From positions 54,900 through 118,899 of the forward strand of contig JANTGF010000001.1 in the NCBI GenBank assembly GCA_024763075.1: a DNA stretch of 64,000 nucleotides. Reading direction: 5' to 3'. Below are positions 8,998-17,745 of this stretch, one piece after another; the stretch's first letter is position 1; each line of letters starts with the position of its first letter. Under the pieces are notes generated by a model. It did no database searches, was not told the DNA's origin, and saw nothing but the letters and a program-made list of their open reading frames with translations. The translations under genes and the position numbers were made by a program. The stretch comes from Bacteroidales bacterium (GTDB lineage: Bacteria > Bacteroidota > Bacteroidia > Bacteroidales > VadinHA17).

Positions 8998-10020
8998 TTA
9001 GCTTTTATTTTTAGCTGAAAGATACGAATTTTTTTGATTTAACATGATGATAAGTAGAGAAATAGCACCTAAAACAATGATAAAAATAGTTTGCGATTCA
9101 TGAGAGATTGTTGCATAAACCAATCCTTTTTCCCTGGGGATTCCATAAATGGTAAGTCCCAGGGAAACAATCCAGTGAAATGCACCCATACCACCCTGTA
9201 CGGGAGCAACCATCCCCAGGGATCCCACAACCAGCATAAATAAACCATCAATAGGTTTTAAATGAGATGTTTCCGGAATTGAAAAAAACATTACCCAGGT
9301 TAAAAGAAAATACATGGACCAGATAAAAAAGGTATATAAAATAAAAGCGGTGAATCGTTTCATTTTATATACTGATTTAAATCCTTCCATAACTCCCCGC
9401 ATAATTTTTTTAAATTTTTGAATAAGGGTCAGGTGGGCAAATTTTTTCAGGAGAAACCAGACCAGGCCCGACAGAAGAAAAAATACTGCGGCAATAAACC
9501 CAATTTGCCAGACAGAAGCGAACATATCTGAAAATTTTTTCTCCAGCATGATAAAAACATGTTCTTTCAGGAAACTTCCAAAAAAATTAAGTTTGGCGAA
9601 GAATACAATAAAAGTGATCAGGATCAGACTCAGCATATCGATAACTCTTTCAACAATTACAGTTCCGATCAGTGAGTCAAAAGGAATCTTATCGGTTTTG
9701 TATAAGGATCCACATCGCGTAATTTCTCCCAGTCGTGGTGCCGCAAGGTTGGCAAAATATCCGATCATCACCGCATAAAAAGTATTGGATAACCTGGGAT
9801 TGAAGCCAAGGGGCTCAATAAGGATTTTCCAGCGGGCTGCCCTTCCGATATGACTCAGCAGGCTGATTACAAGTGCCAGCCCAACCCATCTGTAATCTGC
9901 ATTTTTCAGGTCTGTCCAGAGGCTTTCCAGATCAATTCCTTTAAATGCCAGAATTAATAAGGCTATCCCAAAAGCAAGGAACACAAAATATTTTACTGAG
10001 TTCAGGATTTTCTTTCTCAA
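8998..10020 (-). CDS. Lysylphosphatidylglycerol synthase transmembrane family protein (UPF0104)
   Basis: Polytopic inner-membrane protein of 340 residues with about eight hydrophobic helices and the family-typical RAARWKILIEPLG segment after the second helix. It corresponds to the flippase-like transmembrane half of MprF only; there is no aminoacyl-transferase domain. The substrate is unknown, and many stand-alone members have no assigned role. It lies between panD (8 bases upstream) and rfaE2 (5 bases downstream) on the same strand, so it is almost certainly in the same transcript. That placement weakly suggests an envelope lipid role. Confidence 0.85.
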   Translation of the reverse strand: MRKKILNSVKYFVFLAFGIALLILAFKGIDLESLWTDLKNADYRWVGLALVISLLSHIGRAARWKILIEPLGFNPRLSNTFYAVMIGYFANLAAPRLGEITRCGSLYKTDKIPFDSLIGTVIVERVIDMLSLILITFIVFFAKLNFFGSFLKEHVFIMLEKKFSDMFASVWQIGFIAAVFFLLSGLVWFLLKKFAHLTLIQKFKKIMRGVMEGFKSVYKMKRFTAFILYTFFIWSMYFLLTWVMFFSIPETSHLKPIDGLFMLVVGSLGMVAPVQGGMGAFHWIVSLGLTIYGIPREKGLVYATISHESQTIFIIVLGAISLLIIMLNQKNSYLSAKNKS

Positions 10021-10028
10021 AGGATGGT

Positions 10029-10382
10029 TTATTTGAGAAGTTTGTTTGTGTTTGTATCCGGGAAAACCAAACTGGGCTTAAAAGATTTTGCCTCTTCAGC
10101 TTCCATCATAGCATAGCTGATGATGATTATAACATCTCCCACTGCAGCTTTCCTTGCGGCAGCACCGTTCAGACAGATATCACCGGAGCCTCTTTCTCCT
10201 TTGATAACATAGGTTTCTAACCGTTCTCCGTTATTGATGTTTACGATTTGAACTTTTTCATTTTCAATAATGTTGGCCGCATCCATTAAATCTTCATCAA
10301 TGGTGATACTGCCAACATATTGCAGGTTAGCCTCAGTAACTGAAACTTTATGAATCTTTGATTTGGCAACATGTATTAACAT
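10029..10382 (-). CDS. panD: Aspartate 1-decarboxylase
   Basis: Makes beta-alanine from L-aspartate for pantothenate. It is a pyruvoyl enzyme that self-cleaves at Gly24-Ser25, seen in [15 protein letters not shown]. Length is 117 residues, normal for the family; the conserved [17 protein letters not shown] and [12 protein letters not shown] segments are intact. It follows panC by 79 bases and has its own promoter in that gap. The -7 box lies only 7 bases from the ATG, so the transcript may be nearly leaderless. Confidence 0.97.
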   Translation of the reverse strand: MLIHVAKSKIHKVSVTEANLQYVGSITIDEDLMDAANIIENEKVQIVNINNGERLETYVIKGERGSGDICLNGAAARKAAVGDVIIIISYAMMEAEEAKSFKPSLVFPDTNTNKLLK

Positions 10383-10389
10383 AACGGTA

Positions 10390-10420
10390 CAAAGGTACGG
10401 ATAATGAGAATAAGTTCAAA
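10390..10420 (-). promoter_or_regulatory. Promoter of panD (full Bacteroidota consensus)
   Basis: Read on the minus strand: TTTG (10420-10417), 19 bases, then TACCTTTG (10397-10390). This matches the Bacteroidota -33 TTTG / -7 TAnnTTTG consensus, with the same 19-base spacer as the ldcA promoter in this window. The panD ATG begins at 10382. Confidence 0.7.
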
Positions 10421-10461
10421 AAATCAACGTATAAATACAATTTTTATTCTGTTATCCGAAA

Positions 10462-11295
10462 TTAAAATTTTATGTTATCAATTAACCTGATTTCCCCGGC
10501 CTTAACAGCTATACATCCATAAATGTCAGTAGATTCATTCCAGCTTTTAACCGGTAAAAGGGTGGTTTCATCCACAATTTCAAAATATTCAACCGAAAGA
10601 TATGGACTTTTGTTAATTTGCCGGATGGTTTTTTCCTTAACTATTTCAATCTTTTCCTTTTTACGGAGATTTACAGCTTCGAGCAAAGATTTATAAATTA
10701 CCGGAGCTGCTTTTCGTTCATTTTTTCCGAGTAATTGATTCCTGGAGCTCATCGCTAATCCATCACTCTCCCTTACAATGGGCATTCCAACAACTGAAAC
10801 CGGAATTTTCAGCATCTCAACCAGCTTTCGGATAATGGCAAGTTGTTGGAGGTCCTTCTCTCCAAAAAATGTAAGATCAGGATTAACTAAGCGGAACAAG
10901 ACACTGACTACCTGACCAACCCCGTTAAAATGCCCAGGCCTGTTTTTCCCTTCCATTATCTTATCAAGATGCCCAAAATCAAAGATCCGGTTATCCGGTT
11001 CAGGATAAATCTCTTTTTCCATGGGGACATACACAATGTCATTCTCCCTGAGAATCCTGTCAAGATTATTCAGGTCTTTCTGAAGATCCCTTGGATAATT
11101 TTTCAAGTCGTTTTCATCATTAAACTGAGTTGGATTTACGAAGATGCTTATTACAGTAAGCGGAGTATGCCTGACAGCTTCGTTTACCAGTGAAAAATGT
11201 CCCTTATGTAAAGCTCCCATTGTAGGAACAAATCCAACAGGCCGGGTATTCCCTTTCAGGGAGTTTAACTCTTTTGTATTTTTTGCGATTTTCAT
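10462..11295 (-). CDS. panC: Pantoate-beta-alanine ligase (pantothenate synthetase)
   Basis: ATP-dependent condensation of pantoate with beta-alanine, the last step of pantothenate synthesis. The HIGH-like motif is in VPTMGALHKGHFSLV (about residues 23-37), and the ATP-contact segment NPDLTFFGEKDLQQL and the KMSKS-like MSSRN segment are present. Length is 277 residues, normal. Transcribed first in the minus-strand run panC-panD-LPGS-like-rfaE2. The partner genes panB and panE are not in the window. Confidence 0.96.
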   Translation of the reverse strand: MKIAKNTKELNSLKGNTRPVGFVPTMGALHKGHFSLVNEAVRHTPLTVISIFVNPTQFNDENDLKNYPRDLQKDLNNLDRILRENDIVYVPMEKEIYPEPDNRIFDFGHLDKIMEGKNRPGHFNGVGQVVSVLFRLVNPDLTFFGEKDLQQLAIIRKLVEMLKIPVSVVGMPIVRESDGLAMSSRNQLLGKNERKAAPVIYKSLLEAVNLRKKEKIEIVKEKTIRQINKSPYLSVEYFEIVDETTLLPVKSWNESTDIYGCIAVKAGEIRLIDNIKF

Positions 11296-11399
11296 TATTT
11301 ATGAATTGGGAAATCGGATATATTGTTGCACATATTGCACCCCATTTGTAATAAAAAATCTGTTAAAACAATTTTCAAATCAGGTAGAATTAATTTCTG

Positions 11400-11407
11400 C
11401 AAATTTA
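11400..11407 (-). promoter_or_regulatory. -7 box candidate upstream of panC
   Basis: The minus strand reads TAAATTTG, matching TAnnTTTG, about 105 bases before the panC ATG. No -33 TTTG is seen at the right distance. The 278-base divergent gap holds this box and the one for the plus-strand gene, and nothing else I recognise. Confidence 0.4.
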
Positions 11408-11533
11408 CACTGAAAAGTAGAGAAATATTCCTTTTAAATTTAGAAATTAATTAAAAACTTATTAATCAACAGGTTTAATTATCATATAATTATGAAAAGT
11501 CGATAGATATATACTAAATTCCAATATTTTTAT

Positions 11534-11541
11534 TAATTTTG
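11534..11541 (+). promoter_or_regulatory. -7 box before the GT5-like gene
   Basis: TAATTTTG matches TAnnTTTG and lies 32 bases before the ATG at 11574. Confidence 0.5.
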
Positions 11542-11573
11542 TGCTTTATTTAGAATCTAAGGCCATTTGATCC

Positions 11574-12404
11574 ATGAAAAGCCATAAAATATTATTTGTT
11601 TCTCAGGAAATTACACCTTATCTCCCTGAGAACGAAATGTCTTTAGTTGGCCGCTACCTTCCGCAGGGAATACAGGAAGAAGGAAGTATGATACGTACTT
11701 TTATGCCAAGATATGGAATAGTAAACGAAAGAAGGCATCAGTTACATGAAGTAATACGCTTGTCAGGGATGAACCTGATTATTGAAGACACAGATCACCC
11801 TTTGATCATTAAAGTCGCTTCAATCCAGTCTGCCAGAATGCAGGTTTATTTTATAGATAACGAAGAGTATTTTCATCGTAAATTTACTTTGAAGGATCAG
11901 AAGGAAAAAGATTTTAAGGACAATGATGAACGTGCTGTATTTTTTGCCAGGGGAGTTCTGGAAACGGTAAAAAAGCTGCGCTGGTCACCGGATATCGTAC
12001 ATTGCATGGGTTGGTTTACAGGCCTTGTACCTTTGTACCTTAAGAGAGCCTTTGCCGACGATCCTCTGTTTTCGAACTCAAAAGTCATTTATTCAGTATA
12101 TAACGATACTTTTACAAGACCCTTGAATAAGGAATTTAGAAAAAAACTTATGGTTGAAGGTATCAATAATGAAGATTTGTCCGTTTTAAAAAGTGCTGAT
12201 TTTATAAATTTGAACAGGCTGGCTATTCAATACTCTGACGGAGTGATTGAAGGGAGTAAAACAATTACTCCTGAAATTAAATCTTTTATTAAAAAAGAAA
12301 ATAAGCCTTTGCTTGGTTATCAGGGGGATGAAAACTATTTAACTGCCTATTCTGATTTTTATGATCAAATCTTAAACGGAATAACTGATGCTGAAACTAA
12401 ATAA
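11574..12404 (+). CDS. Truncated glycogen/starch synthase-like protein (GT5 N-terminal domain only)
   Basis: The 276-residue protein resembles the N-terminal Rossmann half of glycogen synthase: KILFVSQEITPYLP at the start, RTFMPRYG, and SPDIVHCMGWFTGLVPLYLK, which parallels the family PDIVHxHDWxT segment. It lacks the whole C-terminal GT1 half. The ADP-glucose-binding KTGGL motif near residue 15 is absent (PENEMSLVGRY instead). Catalytic glycogen synthesis is therefore unlikely. Similar short proteins next to DUF4270 and glmS occur in Bacteroidota, but the role is not known to me. The 3' end overlaps the DUF4270 gene by 17 bases. Confidence 0.8.
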   Translation: MKSHKILFVSQEITPYLPENEMSLVGRYLPQGIQEEGSMIRTFMPRYGIVNERRHQLHEVIRLSGMNLIIEDTDHPLIIKVASIQSARMQVYFIDNEEYFHRKFTLKDQKEKDFKDNDERAVFFARGVLETVKKLRWSPDIVHCMGWFTGLVPLYLKRAFADDPLFSNSKVIYSVYNDTFTRPLNKEFRKKLMVEGINNEDLSVLKSADFINLNRLAIQYSDGVIEGSKTITPEIKSFIKKENKPLLGYQGDENYLTAYSDFYDQILNGITDAETK

Positions 12405-13659
12405 ACGAACTGTACTCCTGTTTTTCCCGGTTTTATTTCTCTTTCTTTTTTCCTGTGAAGAACCTTCCAGTGATATAGGAATAGGTTTTAAGCTTCCCGA
12501 CCAAAGAATGAATGTTTATAATTCGGATACTATTACGGTAACCGGTTTGGTTTACACCATGGACTCTATACGTGGGGATGATCCGGTATACTCATTGTTG
12601 GGAGAACGATTAGATCCGGTTTTTGGTACAGCCAAAGCATCTATTGTAACTCAGCTTCGCCTTTCAGACAGGTTTGAGCCCGGAGATGGTGCAAAAACAG
12701 ACTCTCTGTTCCTAATACTTTTGAAAAAGGATGTTTACGGAGATGAAAATTCCATGATGCATCTTACGGTTCGTCAGTCTTTTAATACCATATTCTTAGA
12801 CTCAACATATTATTCCAACTTTAATGTACATGACTCTTTAGGCACTGAAATTTTAGGAGAAGTTGATTATCTTGCCGGAGATTCAATAATAAGAATTGCC
12901 CTGGATACTTCTTTTGGTAACTGGCTGATATCTGACCCGGATGCACTGGTAAGCCAGGCAGCGTTCCAGAGTCATTTTAAGGGTCTTTATCTTGAGTCGG
13001 AAAATATCTCTGGAGGAGAAGGAGGGTTGACAATTTTGGATTTACTCTCTGCAAATTCTTTTCTGGCATTTTATTATAGTAATAATATTACTGATTCACT
13101 TCGGTTTGGATTTGAAATTAATACTCAAACAGCCCGTATTTCTATATTTGAACATGACTACACTACCGCAGATGAAGCAACAAAAATCAGACATTTGAAT
13201 GATGGTATCCAGGATACTGTAATTTATGCTCAGGGAATGTCAGGAGTTTATACCAAAATATCATTGCCTAATTTTGAAACATGGAGAGATTCTATGCCAA
13301 TGGCAATTAATATGGCTGAATTTATTCTTGAACTTGATGATACAACAAGCATTGCCCTGGAAGCAAATCCACCTGCAAATGCCTATGATTTACTTCTCAA
13401 AGACGAAAACGGGCAATTCGCTTTACCTATTGATACTCAGTTCGGAGAAGATTATTCCGGAGGCAGCCTGGATACTTCTACGGTACATTTCAGAGTTACT
13501 CAACATTTACAGGATTACCTGGAAGGTAAAAATGATTTAACTGATTTTTATCTTTATGTCAGGTCACAGAAAACAGTTCCGAACCGTACTATCTTCAATA
13601 GCCCGTCAAATTCAAATAAGCTAAAATTCCGGTTTATTTACACACGGATGAAAGAATAG
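12388..13659 (+). CDS. DUF4270 lipoprotein
   Basis: Predicted lipoprotein of 423 residues. A Lys/Arg-rich start, the hydrophobic stretch LLFFPVLFLFLF and a lipobox cysteine (LFSC) are followed by CEEPSSDIGIGFKLPDQ, typical of DUF4270. The remainder is a beta-rich extracytoplasmic body without recognisable catalytic motifs. Translationally coupled to the upstream GT5-like gene by overlap. Function unknown. The conserved grouping with glmS suggests a part in the envelope, but this is inference. Confidence 0.85.
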   Translation: MLKLNKRTVLLFFPVLFLFLFSCEEPSSDIGIGFKLPDQRMNVYNSDTITVTGLVYTMDSIRGDDPVYSLLGERLDPVFGTAKASIVTQLRLSDRFEPGDGAKTDSLFLILLKKDVYGDENSMMHLTVRQSFNTIFLDSTYYSNFNVHDSLGTEILGEVDYLAGDSIIRIALDTSFGNWLISDPDALVSQAAFQSHFKGLYLESENISGGEGGLTILDLLSANSFLAFYYSNNITDSLRFGFEINTQTARISIFEHDYTTADEATKIRHLNDGIQDTVIYAQGMSGVYTKISLPNFETWRDSMPMAINMAEFILELDDTTSIALEANPPANAYDLLLKDENGQFALPIDTQFGEDYSGGSLDTSTVHFRVTQHLQDYLEGKNDLTDFYLYVRSQKTVPNRTIFNSPSNSNKLKFRFIYTRMKE

Positions 13660-13818
13660 TTTCTTTTTGAAATAAATCAGGAATTTCAATATTCAATTTG
13701 TAATCTCAGGTTTTTTTGGACATGGTTCTGTTTTTCCGCTTATATCTGTATTTTTTTGCTTCAAAAATCGCATTCTTTTTAAATACTTCAGTCTCAGGTT
13801 TTTTATAATTCCGGATAC

Positions 13819-13869
13819 TATTTTTGGTAGTAACAAATACTCTTTTCTGACGTATAAAAGATATATTTG
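13819..13869 (+). promoter_or_regulatory. Two -7 boxes upstream of glmS
   Basis: TATTTTTG (13819-13826) and TATATTTG (13862-13869) both match TAnnTTTG. The second lies 26 bases before the ATG. The 236-base gap between the DUF4270 gene and glmS holds no gene I accept. Confidence 0.45.
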
Positions 13870-13895
13870 TTTTTTGCTAACCATAAAGATTCATT

Positions 13896-15734
13896 ATGTG
13901 TGGTATTGTTGGATACATTGGAAATAAACCTGCCTATCCTATTCTTATTAACGGGCTGAAAAGGTTGGAATACAGAGGTTATGACTCAGCCGGAATCTCG
14001 ATTCTTAATGCTGAATCAAAAATCTACAAATGCAGAGGTAAGGTAAACGATCTTGAAACGCATATTAACGGAAGAAATATTACAGGAAATATCGGCATTG
14101 GCCATACCCGGTGGGCCACACACGGTGTACCAAATGATGTGAATGCTCATCCTCATAAATCACAGAACGGACATTTTACTTTGATCCATAACGGGATTAT
14201 AGAAAATTATTCCGAACTGAGAACGGAGCTTATGGACAGAGGTTACGAATTTAAGAGTGAAACAGATACTGAAGTTCTGGTAAATCTGATTGAACACTTA
14301 TACATCAAAACAAAAACTTCGGCAGAGAATGCTGTCCGGCTGGCTTTGCAGAGGGTGATAGGTGCCTATGGACTAGTTATTATAGCAAAGGATGAACCGG
14401 ATAAGTTAATTGCTGCAAGAAAAGGCAGCCCCCTTGTTATAGGGGTGGGAAACGGAGAGTACTTTCTTGCATCAGATGCAACTCCCATCATTGAATATAC
14501 CAATAAGGTAATTTATCTCAAAGATGGGGAGATGGCTGTTTTAAAAAGAGATAATCTTGATCTTAGCTCTATTGATAACCATAAGCATACACCTTCAAAA
14601 GTTCAGACCATCGATCTGGATATCGGAGAAATTGATAAAGGTGAATTTGAGCATTTTATGCTGAAGGAAATATTTGAACAACCTAAATCTATCCGGGATA
14701 CTTTTAGGGGACGGATTTCTATGGAAAAACACATCATTTCATTAGGCGGGTTATTTGAAGTCATGCCTCGCCTGGTTGATGCCAAAAGAATAATTATTGT
14801 GGGATGCGGTACATCCTGGCACGCAGGTCTGGTAGGTGAATACCTGCTGGAGGAATTTGCGAGGATACCGGTTGAGGTGGAATACGGATCAGAGTTCAGA
14901 TACCGTAATCCTGTTATCCTGGGAGATGATATTGTGATAGTAATAAGTCAGAGTGGAGAAACCGCTGATTCATTGGCTGCAATTAAAATGGCTAAAGAGG
15001 CCGGAGCATTGGTTCTGGGGATCTGTAATGTTGTGGGCTCCAGTATACCCCGTGAAACCATGGGAGGGGTTTATACACATGCAGGCCCGGAAATCGGAGT
15101 TGCTTCAACGAAAGCATTTACAGCCCAGGTTACAGTACTTACAATGCTGGCAATGTGGCTGGGGAAGAAAAGAAGATTATTGAAGGAAGAAACATATCTG
15201 AAATTTATTACCGAATTGCAGGAAATCCCCGATCGTATTGAAGATATTCTTAAAAATAATGATCAACTAAAAGAAATTGCCGCTAAATATAAAGATGCAA
15301 ACAACTTCCTGTATCTTGGGAGGGGTTACTCTTTTCCGGTTGCTTTGGAAGGGGCATTAAAGCTAAAAGAAATATCATATATTCATGCCGAAGGATATCC
15401 TGCTGCCGAGATGAAACACGGTCCTATTGCCCTGATCGATAAAAAAATGCCTGTGGTTTTTATAGCTCCGAAGGATGATTCGTATGATAAAATTGTGAGT
15501 AACATACAGGAAGTCAAATCAAGAGGAGGTATTGTAATCGCAGTAGTAAATGAAGGAGATAAAACCATTAAAGGAATGGCCGATCATGTGATTGAAGTTC
15601 CTGAAACCAACCTCGCTTTAATGCCCTTACTAACGGTAATACCTTTGCAGCTTCTTTCGTATCATATTGCCATAATGAGAGGATGTAATGTTGATCAGCC
15701 CCGTAATCTGGCCAAATCAGTAACCGTTGAATAA
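13896..15734 (+). CDS. glmS: Glutamine-fructose-6-phosphate aminotransferase (isomerizing)
   Basis: Makes glucosamine 6-phosphate from fructose 6-phosphate and glutamine, the entry to UDP-GlcNAc for peptidoglycan and LPS. The N-terminal Ntn glutaminase domain begins MCGIVGYIG with the nucleophile Cys2. HTRWATHG, two SIS domains (IVGCGTSWHAG, VISQSGETADS, ASTKAFTAQ) and the C-terminal DQPRNLAKSVTVE complete a normal 612-residue enzyme. It is followed 10 bases later by the DUF4954 gene. No glmS ribozyme is expected or seen. Confidence 0.97.
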   Translation: MCGIVGYIGNKPAYPILINGLKRLEYRGYDSAGISILNAESKIYKCRGKVNDLETHINGRNITGNIGIGHTRWATHGVPNDVNAHPHKSQNGHFTLIHNGIIENYSELRTELMDRGYEFKSETDTEVLVNLIEHLYIKTKTSAENAVRLALQRVIGAYGLVIIAKDEPDKLIAARKGSPLVIGVGNGEYFLASDATPIIEYTNKVIYLKDGEMAVLKRDNLDLSSIDNHKHTPSKVQTIDLDIGEIDKGEFEHFMLKEIFEQPKSIRDTFRGRISMEKHIISLGGLFEVMPRLVDAKRIIIVGCGTSWHAGLVGEYLLEEFARIPVEVEYGSEFRYRNPVILGDDIVIVISQSGETADSLAAIKMAKEAGALVLGICNVVGSSIPRETMGGVYTHAGPEIGVASTKAFTAQVTVLTMLAMWLGKKRRLLKEETYLKFITELQEIPDRIEDILKNNDQLKEIAAKYKDANNFLYLGRGYSFPVALEGALKLKEISYIHAEGYPAAEMKHGPIALIDKKMPVVFIAPKDDSYDKIVSNIQEVKSRGGIVIAVVNEGDKTIKGMADHVIEVPETNLALMPLLTVIPLQLLSYHIAIMRGCNVDQPRNLAKSVTVE

Positions 15735-15744
15735 AAATCACAAA

Positions 15745-17736
15745 ATGAGCACGTACAGGAAACTAAAAGTTAACGAGATATCGCTATTAAAAAAGCATAA
15801 TTGTTCCTCTGAAAACTGGTCAAAAGTTAAGGTGGCAGGTAATTTTGACCCTGAAAGGGTCCATTCCGTCAGGTTTTCCGGGGATATTCGGTTAGGTGGT
15901 TTTGAAAAAACAATCTCCTGTTCCAATGGCATGAAAAAGCATTCCGGAATATATCATGCCGTACTTCATAATTGTACAGTAGGTGATAACAGTTATATTG
16001 CTCATGTTCATAATAATCTGGCAAATTATGATATTGAGAAGGATGTTTTTATTGAAAACGTTGATGTGGTGGAAGTAAACACCAGAACATCTTTTGGAAA
16101 CGGGGTTGAAGTAAATGTGCTGGACGAAACCGGAGGCAGGAAATTGCCGGTTTTCAATAAACTTTCTGCCCAACTGGCCTATATGCTTGCCATGTACCGG
16201 CATCGTCCGGGAATGATTGAAGCCGTGAATGATATGGTGAAAAAATATGCTGATAAACAATCATCAGACCGCGGAGTAATTAAAAGGGGAGCAAGGATAA
16301 TAAACACAAGAATTATCAGAAATACCTATATAGGGGAATATTGTGAAATTAACGGTGCCGAACAACTTGAGGAAGGCAGTCTGAACAGTACCGGAACAGC
16401 ACCGGTATTTATCGGACCTGGGGTAATTATGAAAGGATTTATTGTTTCATCCGGCTCAAAGGTCTCGGATTCAACAATCATTGAGCACTGCTTTATCGGG
16501 CAGGCCTGTGATCTGGGGAAACAATATTCGGCCGAACATTCCCTGTTTTTTTCAAATAGTGTGGGATACCATGGTGAGGCCTGTTCTATTTTTGCCGGTC
16601 CTTATACGGTTACTCATCACAAATCAACTTTGCTGATTGCGGGTATGTTCTCCTTCCTGAATGCGGGAAGTGGCTCCAATCAGAGCAATCACATGTATAA
16701 GCTCGGACCACTGCATCAGGGAGTTGTGGAGAGAGGTTCAAAAACAACCAGCGACTCTTATTTGCTATGGCCCTCTAAAGTTGGTCCCTTTACACTGGTT
16801 ATGGGCCGGCACTATAAAAATTCAGATACTTCATGCCTGCCATTTTCTTATCTTATAGAAAGCAATGACGAAAGTATTCTGGCTCCAGGGGTGAATCTCA
16901 GAAGTGTGGGTACCATCAGGGACGCACAAAAATGGCCGAAAAGAGACAAAAGAACAGATCCGGAAAAACTGGATTTAATTAATTTTAAATTATTGAGCCC
17001 TTTTACAGTACAAAAAATGATAGAGGGAAGAGACCTGCTTTTAAAATTAAAGAAATATTCAGGTGAGAAATCTGAATTCTATTCCTATGAGAATGTGAAA
17101 ATACCACGGTCATCTCTTGAAAGAGGAATAAAAATGTATAACCTGGCTATCGATAAGTACCTGGGAAATACATTAATTAAAAGACTGGCAGGAAGAAAAT
17201 TTAAAGCCGATGGAGAAGTCAGGGAAAGGCTGAAGCCGGATACGGATACCGGTACCGGGAAATGGATTGATCTTGCCGGGCTGTTTGTTCCTTTAAGTGT
17301 GGTAGATGAGATGATTGACAGCATTGAATCCGGACAAATTAAAACGCTTGAGGAGATCAGTAAATACTTTAAAGACATTGACCGCGACTATGACATGTAC
17401 GAGTGGACCTGGGCCATCGATACCCTGCTGAAAGAAGCCGGAACAAACATTAGTAACATCTGGGCCAGGGATGTAATTTACTTTATTGAAAAGTGGAAAA
17501 AGAGCGTTGTGGAACTGGATAAGATGCTTTATAACGATGCTAAAAAAGAATTCGCCCTGATTGCACAAACCGGTTACGGAATTGACGGAGATGAAGCTAC
17601 AAAACTGAAGGATTTTGAATACGTCAGAGGTGATTTTGAGAAAAATCCCCAGGTGCTCGCAATTCAGGAGCATATGAAGAAAAAATCAGCACTTGGAGAT
17701 AAGATGATTGAGCAGATGAAAAAAATTCTGGATTAA
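15745..17736 (+). CDS. DUF4954 protein, left-handed beta-helix (hexapeptide repeat) type
   Basis: Large Bacteroidota protein (663 residues from this start) whose central part (about 60-330) has hexapeptide-like turns such as NCTVGDNSYIAHV, NTRIIRNTYIGEYCEING and VSDSTIIEHCFIGQACDLG. These suggest a left-handed beta-helix of the GlmU or sugar nucleotidyltransferase/acyltransferase type. The C-terminal 250 residues are mostly helical. No nucleotidyltransferase N-domain is seen. The ATG at 15745 is preferred to a TTG at 15727, which overlaps glmS. Tight coupling to glmS suggests an amino-sugar-related role; this is inference. Confidence 0.85.
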   Translation: MSTYRKLKVNEISLLKKHNCSSENWSKVKVAGNFDPERVHSVRFSGDIRLGGFEKTISCSNGMKKHSGIYHAVLHNCTVGDNSYIAHVHNNLANYDIEKDVFIENVDVVEVNTRTSFGNGVEVNVLDETGGRKLPVFNKLSAQLAYMLAMYRHRPGMIEAVNDMVKKYADKQSSDRGVIKRGARIINTRIIRNTYIGEYCEINGAEQLEEGSLNSTGTAPVFIGPGVIMKGFIVSSGSKVSDSTIIEHCFIGQACDLGKQYSAEHSLFFSNSVGYHGEACSIFAGPYTVTHHKSTLLIAGMFSFLNAGSGSNQSNHMYKLGPLHQGVVERGSKTTSDSYLLWPSKVGPFTLVMGRHYKNSDTSCLPFSYLIESNDESILAPGVNLRSVGTIRDAQKWPKRDKRTDPEKLDLINFKLLSPFTVQKMIEGRDLLLKLKKYSGEKSEFYSYENVKIPRSSLERGIKMYNLAIDKYLGNTLIKRLAGRKFKADGEVRERLKPDTDTGTGKWIDLAGLFVPLSVVDEMIDSIESGQIKTLEEISKYFKDIDRDYDMYEWTWAIDTLLKEAGTNISNIWARDVIYFIEKWKKSVVELDKMLYNDAKKEFALIAQTGYGIDGDEATKLKDFEYVRGDFEKNPQVLAIQEHMKKKSALGDKMIEQMKKILD

Positions 17737-17745
17737 ATCTGAACT

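Noticed and set aside
13693..13884. 63-codon minus-strand reading frame upstream of glmS
   Set aside because: Lys/Arg-rich composition typical of AT-rich non-coding DNA, overlaps both glmS -7 boxes, and resembles no family.
13660..13895. glmS ribozyme
   Set aside because: glmS ribozymes are known from Firmicutes and the conserved core is not seen here; the gap contains two promoter boxes instead.
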